From Paludibacteraceae bacterium (lineage in GTDB: Bacteria > Bacteroidota > Bacteroidia > Bacteroidales > Paludibacteraceae): 64,000 nucleotides of DNA. This document shows, in pieces, positions 6,969 to 18,840 of this stretch (position 1 is the stretch's first letter; every line of letters starts with the position of its first letter). The notes beneath the pieces are model-generated. The model saw only the letters and a program-made list of their open reading frames with translations, did no database searches and was not told where the DNA came from. A program made the translations under genes and the position numbers. Where the stretch lies: assembly GCA_024399495.1 (NCBI GenBank), contig JAKSNY010000001.1:124001-188000 (forward strand), given 5' to 3'.

Positions 6969-9932
6969 ATGAATGAGTGTAAAAGCATAAAAACTCTCTA
7001 TTTTAAGGATACATCTTTTGCGTCGCTTATGAAGAGCCGTGTATATAATGTGCTCTTGGTTGCAAGTAAATACGATGCCTTCATGCTTGAGGAGGACGGA
7101 CGTATAGATGAGCAGCTTTTTAATGAATACACAGCCCTTAACCTAAGATATCCGCCACGATTTACACTTGCTTCTACCATAGATGAGGCACGGGAATTTT
7201 TTGAAACACGTATTTTTGAATTAATTATTGTTATGCCTACTGGCGATAGCAGTGAGGTGTTTGATTGGGCAAAGGAGTGTAAGGTTCAAAACAGTCATGT
7301 GCCTATTATATTACTTACCCCTTTCCAAAAAGAGGTGTTTAAAAAAGTATTTACAGGTAAGGATTTTTCGGGTATAGACTACATATTTTATTGGTTTGGC
7401 GAGACAGACTTACTTCTTGCCATAGTGAAACTTATAGAGGATAAGATGAATGTAGATGAGGATATAGCCTCTGTAGGTGTTCAGGCCATATTGTTTGTGG
7501 AGGATTCGCCACAATTTTATTCAGTTATACTGCCATATCTTTATAAGTATGTATTTGTACAGTCTCGTTCATTTATGACAGAAGCGCTCAATGACCATGA
7601 ACAAATGCTACGTATGCGTGGCAGACCAAAGATACTTCTTGCCAGAAACTATGAAGAGGCAATAGAAACCTACAAAAAATACTCAAAGAATCTTTTGGGA
7701 ATAGTGACTGATGTGCGTTTCCCTAAAGACGGAAAGATAAATGAAAATGCAGGAATAGACTTATGTAGATACGTAAGGTTAAATGATGTGTTTTTGCCAA
7801 TAATCATAGAATCCACAGAATTGAATAATAAGGTTAAGGCAGATTCTCTCCGTGCCAGATTCTTGGATAAAGGTTCAGAAACACTTCACATACAATTAAA
7901 AGAGGCTGTAACTGATAATTTCGGGTTTGGTGAATTTAAGTTTATTGACCCCAAAACCAGGGAGTTGGTAGCAGTAGCCAGGAATCTTAAGGAATTGCAG
8001 GACCAGATATTCTCCATACCGGCAGATTCTCTCTATTACCACTTGTCTCATAATCACATGTCAAGATGGCTCTATTCCAGAGCGATGTTTCCATTGGCAG
8101 AGTTTATACGTGATTTACGTATTGCTTCCATAAAGGAAGTGGATGAAATGCGTCAGATAATCTTTGACGCAATAATTCAATATCGTAAAATCAAGAATAA
8201 GGGTGTTGTGGCAGTGTTTTTGAGCGATAGATATGATACCTACTCCAATTTTGCACGTATAGGAGATGGCTCGTTGGGAGGTAAGGGTCGTGGTTTGGCT
8301 TTTCTTGATGTTTTGTCTAAGCGTAATCCTGAGTTTTTTGATTTTGAAACCACACAAATAATAGTCCCCAAAACAGTAGTGATTTGTACTGATAAGTTTG
8401 ATGAGTTTATGGAGATGAACAAACTCTATGATGTGGCATTGGATGACACTTTGTCTGATGATGAAATACTTAATCATTTCCTTGCCGCTATGTTGCCAAA
8501 ATCATTAGTTGGCGACATTTATGCATATTTGGGTGCTGTTGATGAGGGGAAACCTATTGCTGTACGCTCTTCAAGTTTATTAGAAGATGCTCATTATCAG
8601 CCGTTTGCAGGAGTATATACTACATATATGGTACCTAATTTGGCAAATGACAGAGATGCTACAATAAAGATGCTTGTTGATGCTATAAAGGCGGTGTATG
8701 CTTCTGTTTATTATCAGGCAAGTAAGTCTTACATGATGGCAACAAAGAACGTCATTAGCAGAGAAAAAATGGCAGTGGTACTCCAAGAGGTTTGCGGTAC
8801 AGACCATAACGGAAGGTTCTATCCGTCGTTTTCCGGCGTTGCACGTTCTATTAATTATTACCCGATAGGCGATGAGAAAAGCGATGAGGGTGTTGTAAAT
8901 GTAGCATTAGGTCTTGGAAAATATATAGTGGATGGAGGTCAAACCCTTAGATTTTCTCCCAAACACAGCAAAAATATATTGCAAACCAGCACGTTAGAGT
9001 TTGCTCTATCTGAAACTCAAACGTATTTTAATGCTCTTGACACCTCTAAATCATTTTTTACACCTAAAGTGGACGACGGATTCAACCTGCTTAAAATTAA
9101 AGTTAATGAAGCGGAGGCTGATGGTACATTAAAATATATAGCATCCACTTTTGACCCGTATGACCAAGTTATTAGAGACGGAATTTACGACGGTGGCAGA
9201 AAAGTGATAACTTTTGCCAATATACTAGAGCATGAGGTGTTTCCACTTGCAGAGATAATGGAGAAAGTGCTTAAGGTAGGAGAGAGAGAGATGGGTCGTT
9301 CGGTAGAGATAGAATTTGCGGTGAATCTTGATTATGAGAACAATGTTGATAATAAATTTTATCTGCTACAGATAAGACCTATAGTTGATTCCAATAAATC
9401 AATAGAAGAGGATTTATCACAGATACCTGCCAAAGACGTATTTATACGTAGCAACAGTGTGCTTGGAAATGGTATTATAAACGATGTTCATGATGTAGTG
9501 TATGTTAAAAAGGATATGTTCTCCCCATCAAACAATCAATTGATATCATACGATATAGATGCGTTTAATAGATCTATTGCATCAGAAGGTTGTCAATATA
9601 TATTATTGGGACCGGGGCGTTGGGGAAGCAGCGACACATGGTTGGGAATTCCTGTAAAGTGGCCTAATATTGCGGCTGCAAGTGCCATAATAGAAGCAGG
9701 AGGGGCATCGTATCATATAGACCCAAGCCAAGGAACACACTTTTTTCAGAATCTTACATCGTGTGGTAGCACATATTTTACAATAGACGGAGAATCAAGT
9801 TATTGTGATTATGATTTTCTAACAAAAGGAACTGTCATTAAAGAAACAAAATACATTTGCCATGTCCGTTTTGACCATCCGCTTGTCATAAAAGTAGATG
9901 GAAAAAAAGGGATTGGCGTTATCATGAAATAA
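6969..9932 (+). CDS. receiver-receiver-ATP-grasp protein (PEP synthase/PPDK N-domain-like)
   Basis: A 987-aa protein. Residues about 25-160 fold-match a response-regulator receiver, but VMPTGD occupies the phosphoacceptor site and lacks Asp. Residues about 172-315 resemble a second receiver that keeps acidic VEDS (177-180), Asp248 (TDVRFP) and Lys301. From about 430 a pyruvate phosphate dikinase/PEP-synthase ATP-binding domain is clear (GGKGRGLAFLD at 437-447; AVRSSSLLEDAHYQPFAGVY). There is no swivelling phosphohistidine domain and no PEP/pyruvate barrel; instead a C-terminal segment with LLGPGRWGSSDTWLG follows. It therefore probably does not make PEP. Homologues are usually labelled PEP/pyruvate-binding domain protein. 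Function unknown; a regulated nucleotide-dependent phosphotransferase is possible. Confidence 0.8.
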   Translation: MNECKSIKTLYFKDTSFASLMKSRVYNVLLVASKYDAFMLEEDGRIDEQLFNEYTALNLRYPPRFTLASTIDEAREFFETRIFELIIVMPTGDSSEVFDWAKECKVQNSHVPIILLTPFQKEVFKKVFTGKDFSGIDYIFYWFGETDLLLAIVKLIEDKMNVDEDIASVGVQAILFVEDSPQFYSVILPYLYKYVFVQSRSFMTEALNDHEQMLRMRGRPKILLARNYEEAIETYKKYSKNLLGIVTDVRFPKDGKINENAGIDLCRYVRLNDVFLPIIIESTELNNKVKADSLRARFLDKGSETLHIQLKEAVTDNFGFGEFKFIDPKTRELVAVARNLKELQDQIFSIPADSLYYHLSHNHMSRWLYSRAMFPLAEFIRDLRIASIKEVDEMRQIIFDAIIQYRKIKNKGVVAVFLSDRYDTYSNFARIGDGSLGGKGRGLAFLDVLSKRNPEFFDFETTQIIVPKTVVICTDKFDEFMEMNKLYDVALDDTLSDDEILNHFLAAMLPKSLVGDIYAYLGAVDEGKPIAVRSSSLLEDAHYQPFAGVYTTYMVPNLANDRDATIKMLVDAIKAVYASVYYQASKSYMMATKNVISREKMAVVLQEVCGTDHNGRFYPSFSGVARSINYYPIGDEKSDEGVVNVALGLGKYIVDGGQTLRFSPKHSKNILQTSTLEFALSETQTYFNALDTSKSFFTPKVDDGFNLLKIKVNEAEADGTLKYIASTFDPYDQVIRDGIYDGGRKVITFANILEHEVFPLAEIMEKVLKVGEREMGRSVEIEFAVNLDYENNVDNKFYLLQIRPIVDSNKSIEEDLSQIPAKDVFIRSNSVLGNGIINDVHDVVYVKKDMFSPSNNQLISYDIDAFNRSIASEGCQYILLGPGRWGSSDTWLGIPVKWPNIAAASAIIEAGGASYHIDPSQGTHFFQNLTSCGSTYFTIDGESSYCDYDFLTKGTVIKETKYICHVRFDHPLVIKVDGKKGIGVIMK

Positions 9933-9943
9933 ATTTATAAAAT

Positions 9944-11770
9944 ATGAATAAATTTTGGGCACTTTTAAAAAGATTTTTACCAAACTATAAAAGTTCAATA
10001 GTCGGGGTGTTTGTATTTAATTTACTTTCGACCATTTTGAGCCTTTTCTCATTTGCAATGATAGTTCCTATTCTGGAGATTTTGTTTGGAATAGCTGAAC
10101 CTATCACAGAAATTCCAATATATAGTGGAGACCTTTTTGATTATGGTAAAAATTACTTATATTATTTTGTCACAGATTATATTGGTGTTCACGGACAAGT
10201 ATTTACCTTAGTTATGTTATCCGTGATATTTTTAATTATTACCTTTTTTAAGGTAATAACATACTATATAGGTTCAATATTTCTTGCTTTGATGCATACA
10301 GGTGTCACAAGAGACTTACGTAATGCTGTTCTTGACAAAATACTGACACTTCCTATCGGTTTCTTTTCAGAAGAGAGAAAGGGTGACATTATGTCAAGAA
10401 TGAGTACTGATGTGGCTGATGTTGAAGGTTCTATAATGGGCTCTCTTGATTTATTAGTTAAAAACCCACTTGCCATAATCATTTATTTGTTTGTGCTTAT
10501 TGCTGTCAGTTGGCAGTTAAGCTTGTTTGTTCTTATAATGCTTCCTATTGCCGGTGGACTTATGGGAATTATCGGGAAAAACCTAAAAAAGGATTCTGTA
10601 GAGGCAGGGAATGAACAGGGTGTACTTACATCTCAGATGGAGGAAATGCTTGGTGGGTTGCGTGTAATAAAGGCATTTAACGCAGAAAATAAAATAGCGA
10701 CACGTTTTCATAAACAAACAGATATTATTAGAAAAGCATTATTAAAGGTCATTAAAAGGCAGTACCTAGCTCATCCTATGAGTGAATTTATGGGTACTGC
10801 CATAATATCAATTGTCGTGTGCTTTGGTGGTTGGCTTATAATAGGTGCAAAAACAGGATTGGCTGCATCTGTTTTTATATATTATCTGCTTATTTTCTAT
10901 AGTCTCATAAATCCTATTAAGGAGTTGTCAAGATGTGTTTATGGTATAAGAAAGGGACTTGGTTCACTTGAACGAATAGACAAGATAATGTCTGCTGAAA
11001 ATCCTCTGACTTGCCCAGCGAACCCGGAACATCTAAAAGCTTTCAATAATAAGATTGAATTTCGTAACGTTAGCTTCAAGTATGCCAATGATTGGGTGCT
11101 GCAAGGCATTAATCTTACCATAGAAAAGGGTAAGACTATTGCCCTAGTAGGACAATCAGGAAGCGGTAAGTCCACTCTTGTAGATTTAATTCCACGTTTT
11201 TGGGATGTTAATGAGGGGGAGATACTTATTGATGGCATAAATATTAGGAATGTGCCTCGTGAGGAGATAAGGGAATTGATGGGAAATGTTAATCAAGAGG
11301 CTATTCTATTTAATGATACATTTTTTAATAATATAGCATTTGGAGTGGAGAACGCTACAGAAGAGGAGGTTATAGCCGCCGCCAAGATAGCAAATGCTCA
11401 TGATTTTATTTCCGCTACAGAAGATGGGTATCAAAGCAATATAGGAGACAGGGGCTGTAAATTGTCAGGTGGTCAGCGTCAGCGTGTCAGCATTGCTCGT
11501 GCAATACTTAAAAATCCGCCTATCCTTATTCTTGATGAGGCTACATCGGCTCTTGATACTGAATCAGAAAAATTGGTGCAAGAGGCTCTTGAAAATCTTA
11601 TGAAGAATCGCACCACCATAGTGATAGCACACCGTCTGTCCACTATTCAAAATGCTGATGAAATTTGTGTTCTTGATGGGGGAAAGATTGTGGAGCGTGG
11701 CACGCATAAAGAACTGATTGCCTTAAATGGAGTGTATAAGAAATTACAAGATGTTCAAAAATTAAAATGA
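9944..11770 (+). CDS. ABC transporter, fused permease-ATPase (MsbA-like)
   Basis: A 608-aa half-transporter that would homodimerise in the inner membrane. Six predicted helices occupy about residues 15-330. The nucleotide-binding domain follows with Walker A GQSGSGKST, signature KLSGGQRQR, Walker B ILILDEATSALD and the switch His in IVIAHRLST. The type matches lipid-A-core or glycolipid flippases, and the next four genes are glycosyltransferases with 4-bp overlaps or short gaps, so export of a lipid-linked saccharide is the likely job. The exact substrate is inferred from context only. Confidence 0.9.
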   Translation: MNKFWALLKRFLPNYKSSIVGVFVFNLLSTILSLFSFAMIVPILEILFGIAEPITEIPIYSGDLFDYGKNYLYYFVTDYIGVHGQVFTLVMLSVIFLIITFFKVITYYIGSIFLALMHTGVTRDLRNAVLDKILTLPIGFFSEERKGDIMSRMSTDVADVEGSIMGSLDLLVKNPLAIIIYLFVLIAVSWQLSLFVLIMLPIAGGLMGIIGKNLKKDSVEAGNEQGVLTSQMEEMLGGLRVIKAFNAENKIATRFHKQTDIIRKALLKVIKRQYLAHPMSEFMGTAIISIVVCFGGWLIIGAKTGLAASVFIYYLLIFYSLINPIKELSRCVYGIRKGLGSLERIDKIMSAENPLTCPANPEHLKAFNNKIEFRNVSFKYANDWVLQGINLTIEKGKTIALVGQSGSGKSTLVDLIPRFWDVNEGEILIDGINIRNVPREEIRELMGNVNQEAILFNDTFFNNIAFGVENATEEEVIAAAKIANAHDFISATEDGYQSNIGDRGCKLSGGQRQRVSIARAILKNPPILILDEATSALDTESEKLVQEALENLMKNRTTIVIAHRLSTIQNADEICVLDGGKIVERGTHKELIALNGVYKKLQDVQKLK

Positions 11771-12606
11771 AAAAAATAGCGGTAATTACAATGGCACGCA
11801 ATGATAATTTCTTTCTGGAGAAATGGATTGCGTATTATGGAGTACAGGTGGGTTATGAGCATCTGTATATATATTTAGATGGAAAAGACCAAGACCCGCC
11901 AAAAGACCCATCAGGTAAAGTCAATATAATTTTCTGTGATAAATTGCCTGGATTGGTTGCTGAAATGGAGCGTGCACGCCTATCATTGCTTTCAGATAAG
12001 GCAGCAGAGCACCTTAAATCTTACGATATAGTTATAGGTTGCGATGCAGATGAGTTTCTTGTAGTTGATCCTGACCTTAACAAGACGTTGCTTCAATACT
12101 TGTCTGAAATTAAAATAAACACTACTGTCTCAGGTCTTGGTTTTGATATGGGGCAGAGATTGGGAGAGGAGCAAGAGTATGACCCATCAAAGGGTTTCCT
12201 GGAGCAAAGGCATTATGGCATCATGGAACCTGATTACACAAAGCCATTGGTTATTAACAAGCCAGTACGATGGGGTGTGGGCTTTCATAGAATTAGAGGT
12301 CATAACTACCATATAGACAATAATTTGTATCTATTCCATTTTGGCTGTTTTGATTTACGTATGCTTGAGGATAAGTTTAAATCTAAAGATACTGACGCTC
12401 TTAAACTTGAAAAACATTTAAAGTTCAGAAGGAAGACAATAGACATAGTGTCTAATGCAAAAACGCCTAAGGACGGAGATAAATTCATACCGTTTGCACG
12501 CTTTATGCAGCGTATATTCCGTGCTCCGTACCATTGGAACCGTCCGTCAATGTTTAAGCAGGAGGTGGTAGTCCGCATACCAGAAAGATTTAATAATATA
12601 GTATGA
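11767..12606 (+). CDS. glycosyltransferase family 2-like protein (first of a tandem pair)
   Basis: A 279-aa soluble protein opening with KKIAVITMARNDNFFLEKW, the start of the Glyco_tranf_2_4 group. A DxD-type metal/nucleotide-sugar motif is seen in IGCDADEFLVVD (about residues 89-100). A WGVGFHRIRGHN segment shared with the next gene probably belongs to the acceptor or catalytic region. Its start overlaps the ABC transporter stop as ATGA. It likely adds a sugar to LPS core or another surface glycan; donor and acceptor cannot be told. Confidence 0.85.
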   Translation: MKKIAVITMARNDNFFLEKWIAYYGVQVGYEHLYIYLDGKDQDPPKDPSGKVNIIFCDKLPGLVAEMERARLSLLSDKAAEHLKSYDIVIGCDADEFLVVDPDLNKTLLQYLSEIKINTTVSGLGFDMGQRLGEEQEYDPSKGFLEQRHYGIMEPDYTKPLVINKPVRWGVGFHRIRGHNYHIDNNLYLFHFGCFDLRMLEDKFKSKDTDALKLEKHLKFRRKTIDIVSNAKTPKDGDKFIPFARFMQRIFRAPYHWNRPSMFKQEVVVRIPERFNNIV

Positions 12607-12612
12607 TATAAT

Positions 12613-12690
12613 GGTTAATCGGTTAATCGTATAATAATACTGTTTAGGTCGATTCACCGATTCACCAATTCACCGATTCACCAGTTCACC
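12613..12690 (+). repeat. octamer tandem repeats before the second GT gene
   Basis: GGTTAATC x2 (12613-12628), then five 8-nt units of the form GATTCACC/AATTCACC/AGTTCACC (12651-12690). The array ends 5 nt before the ATG at 12696. Related units occur at about 24.9, 41.8 and 63.7 kb. Confidence 0.85.
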
Positions 12691-12695
12691 AAAAT

Positions 12696-13532
12696 ATGAA
12701 ACGTATTGCAGTAATAACAATGGCACGTAATGACGAGAACTTTCTTAATAAGTGGGTCTCATATTACGGCAAAGAGTTTGGAGAGGAAAATTTATATATA
12801 TACCTTGATGGTGAGGATCAGAATGTGCCTGCAAAGGCAGGAAACTCGCATGTAACAAAAGTTCCAAAAATTGGAGGAAAGGTGGTTAAGGCAGAAAAAG
12901 CAAGGTTGCTTTATTTGTCGCAGCGTGCCGCAGAGTTGCTTATTAACGGTTATGATGTGGTTATAGGCTGCGATGCTGATGAGTTCCTTATTATTGACCC
13001 TAAAGCCGGAGTCAGCCTTAAGGAGTATCTTAGTAATGCTGAATTTGACACCTGTCTGAGTGCATTAGGTATAGATATGGGACAGCATTTGCAGGAGGAG
13101 ACTGTAATAGATTGGGATAAGCCTTTCCTACAGCAGCGTAGTTACGCTCTTGTATGCTCACGCTACACTAAGCCAGTAATAGTCAACAAACCATGTCAGT
13201 GGGGAGCGGGTTTCCATAGGGTAAAAGGTCATAATTTCCATATAGACAAGAACTTATATCTGCTTCATTTTGGCAGTTTTGATATGAAGATGATAGAGGA
13301 TAGGTTCAAGGATGCTGACCGTATGAGTGCAGGGTGGGGAAAACACATTGCACGCCGTGCAAAAACCATTTATATGGTTACAGAAAAGAAAGCCAAGACA
13401 GGTGATTTTTATTTGAAATTGGCGCGTTGGCATCAATCACACATACGCCATATATACTCTTGGAATAAGCCTTCAATGGGTGTATGGAAACTTATAATAA
13501 GGATACCCGATAGATTTAAAACCATACTTTAG
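12696..13532 (+). CDS. glycosyltransferase family 2-like protein (second of a tandem pair)
   Basis: A 278-aa paralogue of the preceding gene, colinear over its whole length (KRIAVITMARNDENFLNKW, IGCDADEFLIID, WGAGFHRVKGHNFHID, closing RIPDRF). The pair arose by duplication and has diverged, so the two probably transfer different sugars or use different acceptors. Unlike its neighbours it is separated from the upstream gene by 89 bp made largely of octamer repeats. The next gene starts 2 bp after its stop. Confidence 0.85.
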   Translation: MKRIAVITMARNDENFLNKWVSYYGKEFGEENLYIYLDGEDQNVPAKAGNSHVTKVPKIGGKVVKAEKARLLYLSQRAAELLINGYDVVIGCDADEFLIIDPKAGVSLKEYLSNAEFDTCLSALGIDMGQHLQEETVIDWDKPFLQQRSYALVCSRYTKPVIVNKPCQWGAGFHRVKGHNFHIDKNLYLLHFGSFDMKMIEDRFKDADRMSAGWGKHIARRAKTIYMVTEKKAKTGDFYLKLARWHQSHIRHIYSWNKPSMGVWKLIIRIPDRFKTIL

Positions 13533-13534
13533 TT

Positions 13535-14623
13535 ATGAAAGTATTTTTTACTATAAAAAACATAAACTTTTTTGCGGGTACTGAAAGAGTGACTGCCCTG
13601 TTGGCAAACGAACTTGTAGCCAGAGGATACGAGATTGGCATTATAAGTTTGGTAGGAGAGGGTCAGAAACCTTTTTTTACTTTTGATAATCGTGTCAAGT
13701 TATTTTATCTTTCTGCACCTAAAGACCATCATATATTCCCTTTTAGAGATTTGCGTAGAATAAGAAAGATGAAAGCCATACTTAGGCAGGAGAAGCCGGA
13801 TTGTGTTATATTTGTGGACTCTGGTCGTTCTTTTGTTAATGTGCCTGCTTCAAAAGGGATACCGTCAATAACGTGGGAACACCTTAATATAAGGGCTTGC
13901 AATGGACCTAAGCGTCGATTATCAAGGATTTTAGCAGTAAAATATACAGACTGTATAGTTAGTCTTACAAGCGGAGATGCCGATGATTATGTGACTATGT
14001 TCGGGGCGGAAAGGTCCAAGTCTCTATGTATGCCAAATCCTATAACTATTGATAATAGTGTTAAGTGTGGCTTAACAGAGAAACGTGTTTTGGCAGTTGG
14101 TAGGTTGGATAATAAGCAGAAGGGATTTGATTTGCTTATTGAAGCGTGGTCTAAAATAAAGAACAGGGATGGGTGGAAATTAAGGATTATAGGAGCAGGA
14201 AAACATGAGAGAATCATTAAGAATCAAATAGCGGAATTGGGGTTAAAAGACTCCATAGAGGTTATTCCACCTACAAAAGATATGATTTCAGAGTATCTTG
14301 GCTCTTCCATTTATGCTATGAGTTCAAGGTATGAGGGCTTGCCATTGGTGCTTATTGAGGCTATGTCTTTAGGGCTCCCAATAGTAAGTTTTAATTGCGA
14401 AAGAGGTCCAAGCGATATAGTTGAAGACGGCAGTACAGGTTATCTGATTGAGCCGTTTGACACAGATATGTTTGCAGAACGCTTGCAAACCTTAATAGAA
14501 AATAAGGATTTAAGAGAGCAATTCTCTAAAACCGCCATAGAACATTCTTCAAAGTTTGCTATAGACAGTATAATATCCCGATGGGAGAATCTTATTGAAA
14601 ACGTAATATCCGGAAGACAATGA
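13535..14623 (+). CDS. glycosyltransferase family 4 (GT-B)
   Basis: A 362-aa GT-B-fold enzyme. The N-terminal domain starts MKVFFTIKNINFFAGTERV with the glycine-containing acceptor loop. The C-terminal donor domain has VGRLDNKQKGFDLLIEAW and the retaining-GT motif EGLPLVLIEAMSLGLPIV, with the E-x7-E arrangement that binds the nucleotide sugar. The most likely role is building a surface polysaccharide with its neighbours. It overlaps the following GT2 gene by 4 bp (ATGA). Confidence 0.92.
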   Translation: MKVFFTIKNINFFAGTERVTALLANELVARGYEIGIISLVGEGQKPFFTFDNRVKLFYLSAPKDHHIFPFRDLRRIRKMKAILRQEKPDCVIFVDSGRSFVNVPASKGIPSITWEHLNIRACNGPKRRLSRILAVKYTDCIVSLTSGDADDYVTMFGAERSKSLCMPNPITIDNSVKCGLTEKRVLAVGRLDNKQKGFDLLIEAWSKIKNRDGWKLRIIGAGKHERIIKNQIAELGLKDSIEVIPPTKDMISEYLGSSIYAMSSRYEGLPLVLIEAMSLGLPIVSFNCERGPSDIVEDGSTGYLIEPFDTDMFAERLQTLIENKDLREQFSKTAIEHSSKFAIDSIISRWENLIENVISGRQ

Positions 14624-15402
14624 GTTCTGTTGCAGTAATAATGCCTACATATAACCACAGTTTATATATTGCTGAAGCTATTGATAGTTTTTTGCGGCAA
14701 CAGACATCTTTTCCGTGTAAACTTTATATATCAGACGACTGCTCAACCGATACTACTGCAGAGATAGCAAAACGCTATGCAAATGAGAATCCTGATAGAA
14801 TTACTGTGATATGCAAGTCAAAAAATGAAGGTCTTATGCGTAATTATAAGACTTTACTCGATTCTGTTAAGGAAGATTATATTGTGGTTCTTGAAAGTGA
14901 TGATTACTGGACGGATTCGTTTAAACTTCAAAAGCAGTATGACCTTATGGAGTCATGTAAGGAGTGCGGTTTATGCTTTTCAAGGTGTGATTTACTTATA
15001 AATGGAAAAATAAGGCATTCTGATGATGTGTCGCATATAGTGGAATCAAATAATGGTAGTTTGTACTCATATCTTCTTTTAAGAGCTCTAGTTTGGTCTC
15101 CGACAATATTTTTCCGAAGAGCTTCTTATCTTGATTTTTGCTCTATTGATGACTACATCAGGCTTGGATTCAAAACATTTGACGCCCCTTTAATTCTTAG
15201 TATAGCAGCAAATGAGAAATTGTGTTATATCGGGGATATTACTGCTGTTTACAGGATTTCTTCTACATCTATAAGTAATAATAAGAGTTTAAAGAGCAGA
15301 CTTGCTTTTGAGTGTAGTGCTAATAAAATTCGCAGATATGTAATTTCGCACTACGGATACGGAAACCTTAGTTGGTTCAAAATACGGTGTAGGGAGATTG
15401 AG

Positions 15403-18649
<3,247 letters not shown>

Positions 18650-18688
18650 CAAAAAAAATATGAAACAATCGTATTATTTCATATTTTT

Positions 18689-18832
18689 ATGTATGATGTA
18701 TGAGGAGCCGCAGGCGACAAGCGTACAAAGTACGCCGTGCGAAGCACGCAAAGGTTTGGAAATGTGTTCCAATAAAAAAGGAATTATATTTTAACTAGCC
18801 GATAGGCGAGGTTAAAATGATGTATGAGGGGC
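18689..18832. repeat. hairpin-rich intergenic island bounded by direct repeats
   Basis: ATGATGTATGAGG occurs at 18693-18705 and 18817-18829. Between the copies lie four inverted repeats: GCGTAC-AAA-GTACGC (18721-18735), CGTGC-GAA-GCACG (18736-18748), TTGGAA-ATGTG-TTCCAA (18756-18772) and ATTTTAAC...GTTAAAAT (18788-18818) with an inner GCC-GATA-GGC. No open frame or tRNA-like fold is present. Confidence 0.75.
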
Positions 18833-18840
18833 AGTAGGCA

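Noticed and set aside
12651..12690. Octamer array as a CRISPR remnant
   Set aside because: Units are 8 nt with no spacers, and no cas genes are present.
18721..18772. Hairpins as a tRNA or tmRNA fragment
   Set aside because: Three-nucleotide loops and no acceptor, T-loop or anticodon-like arrangement.
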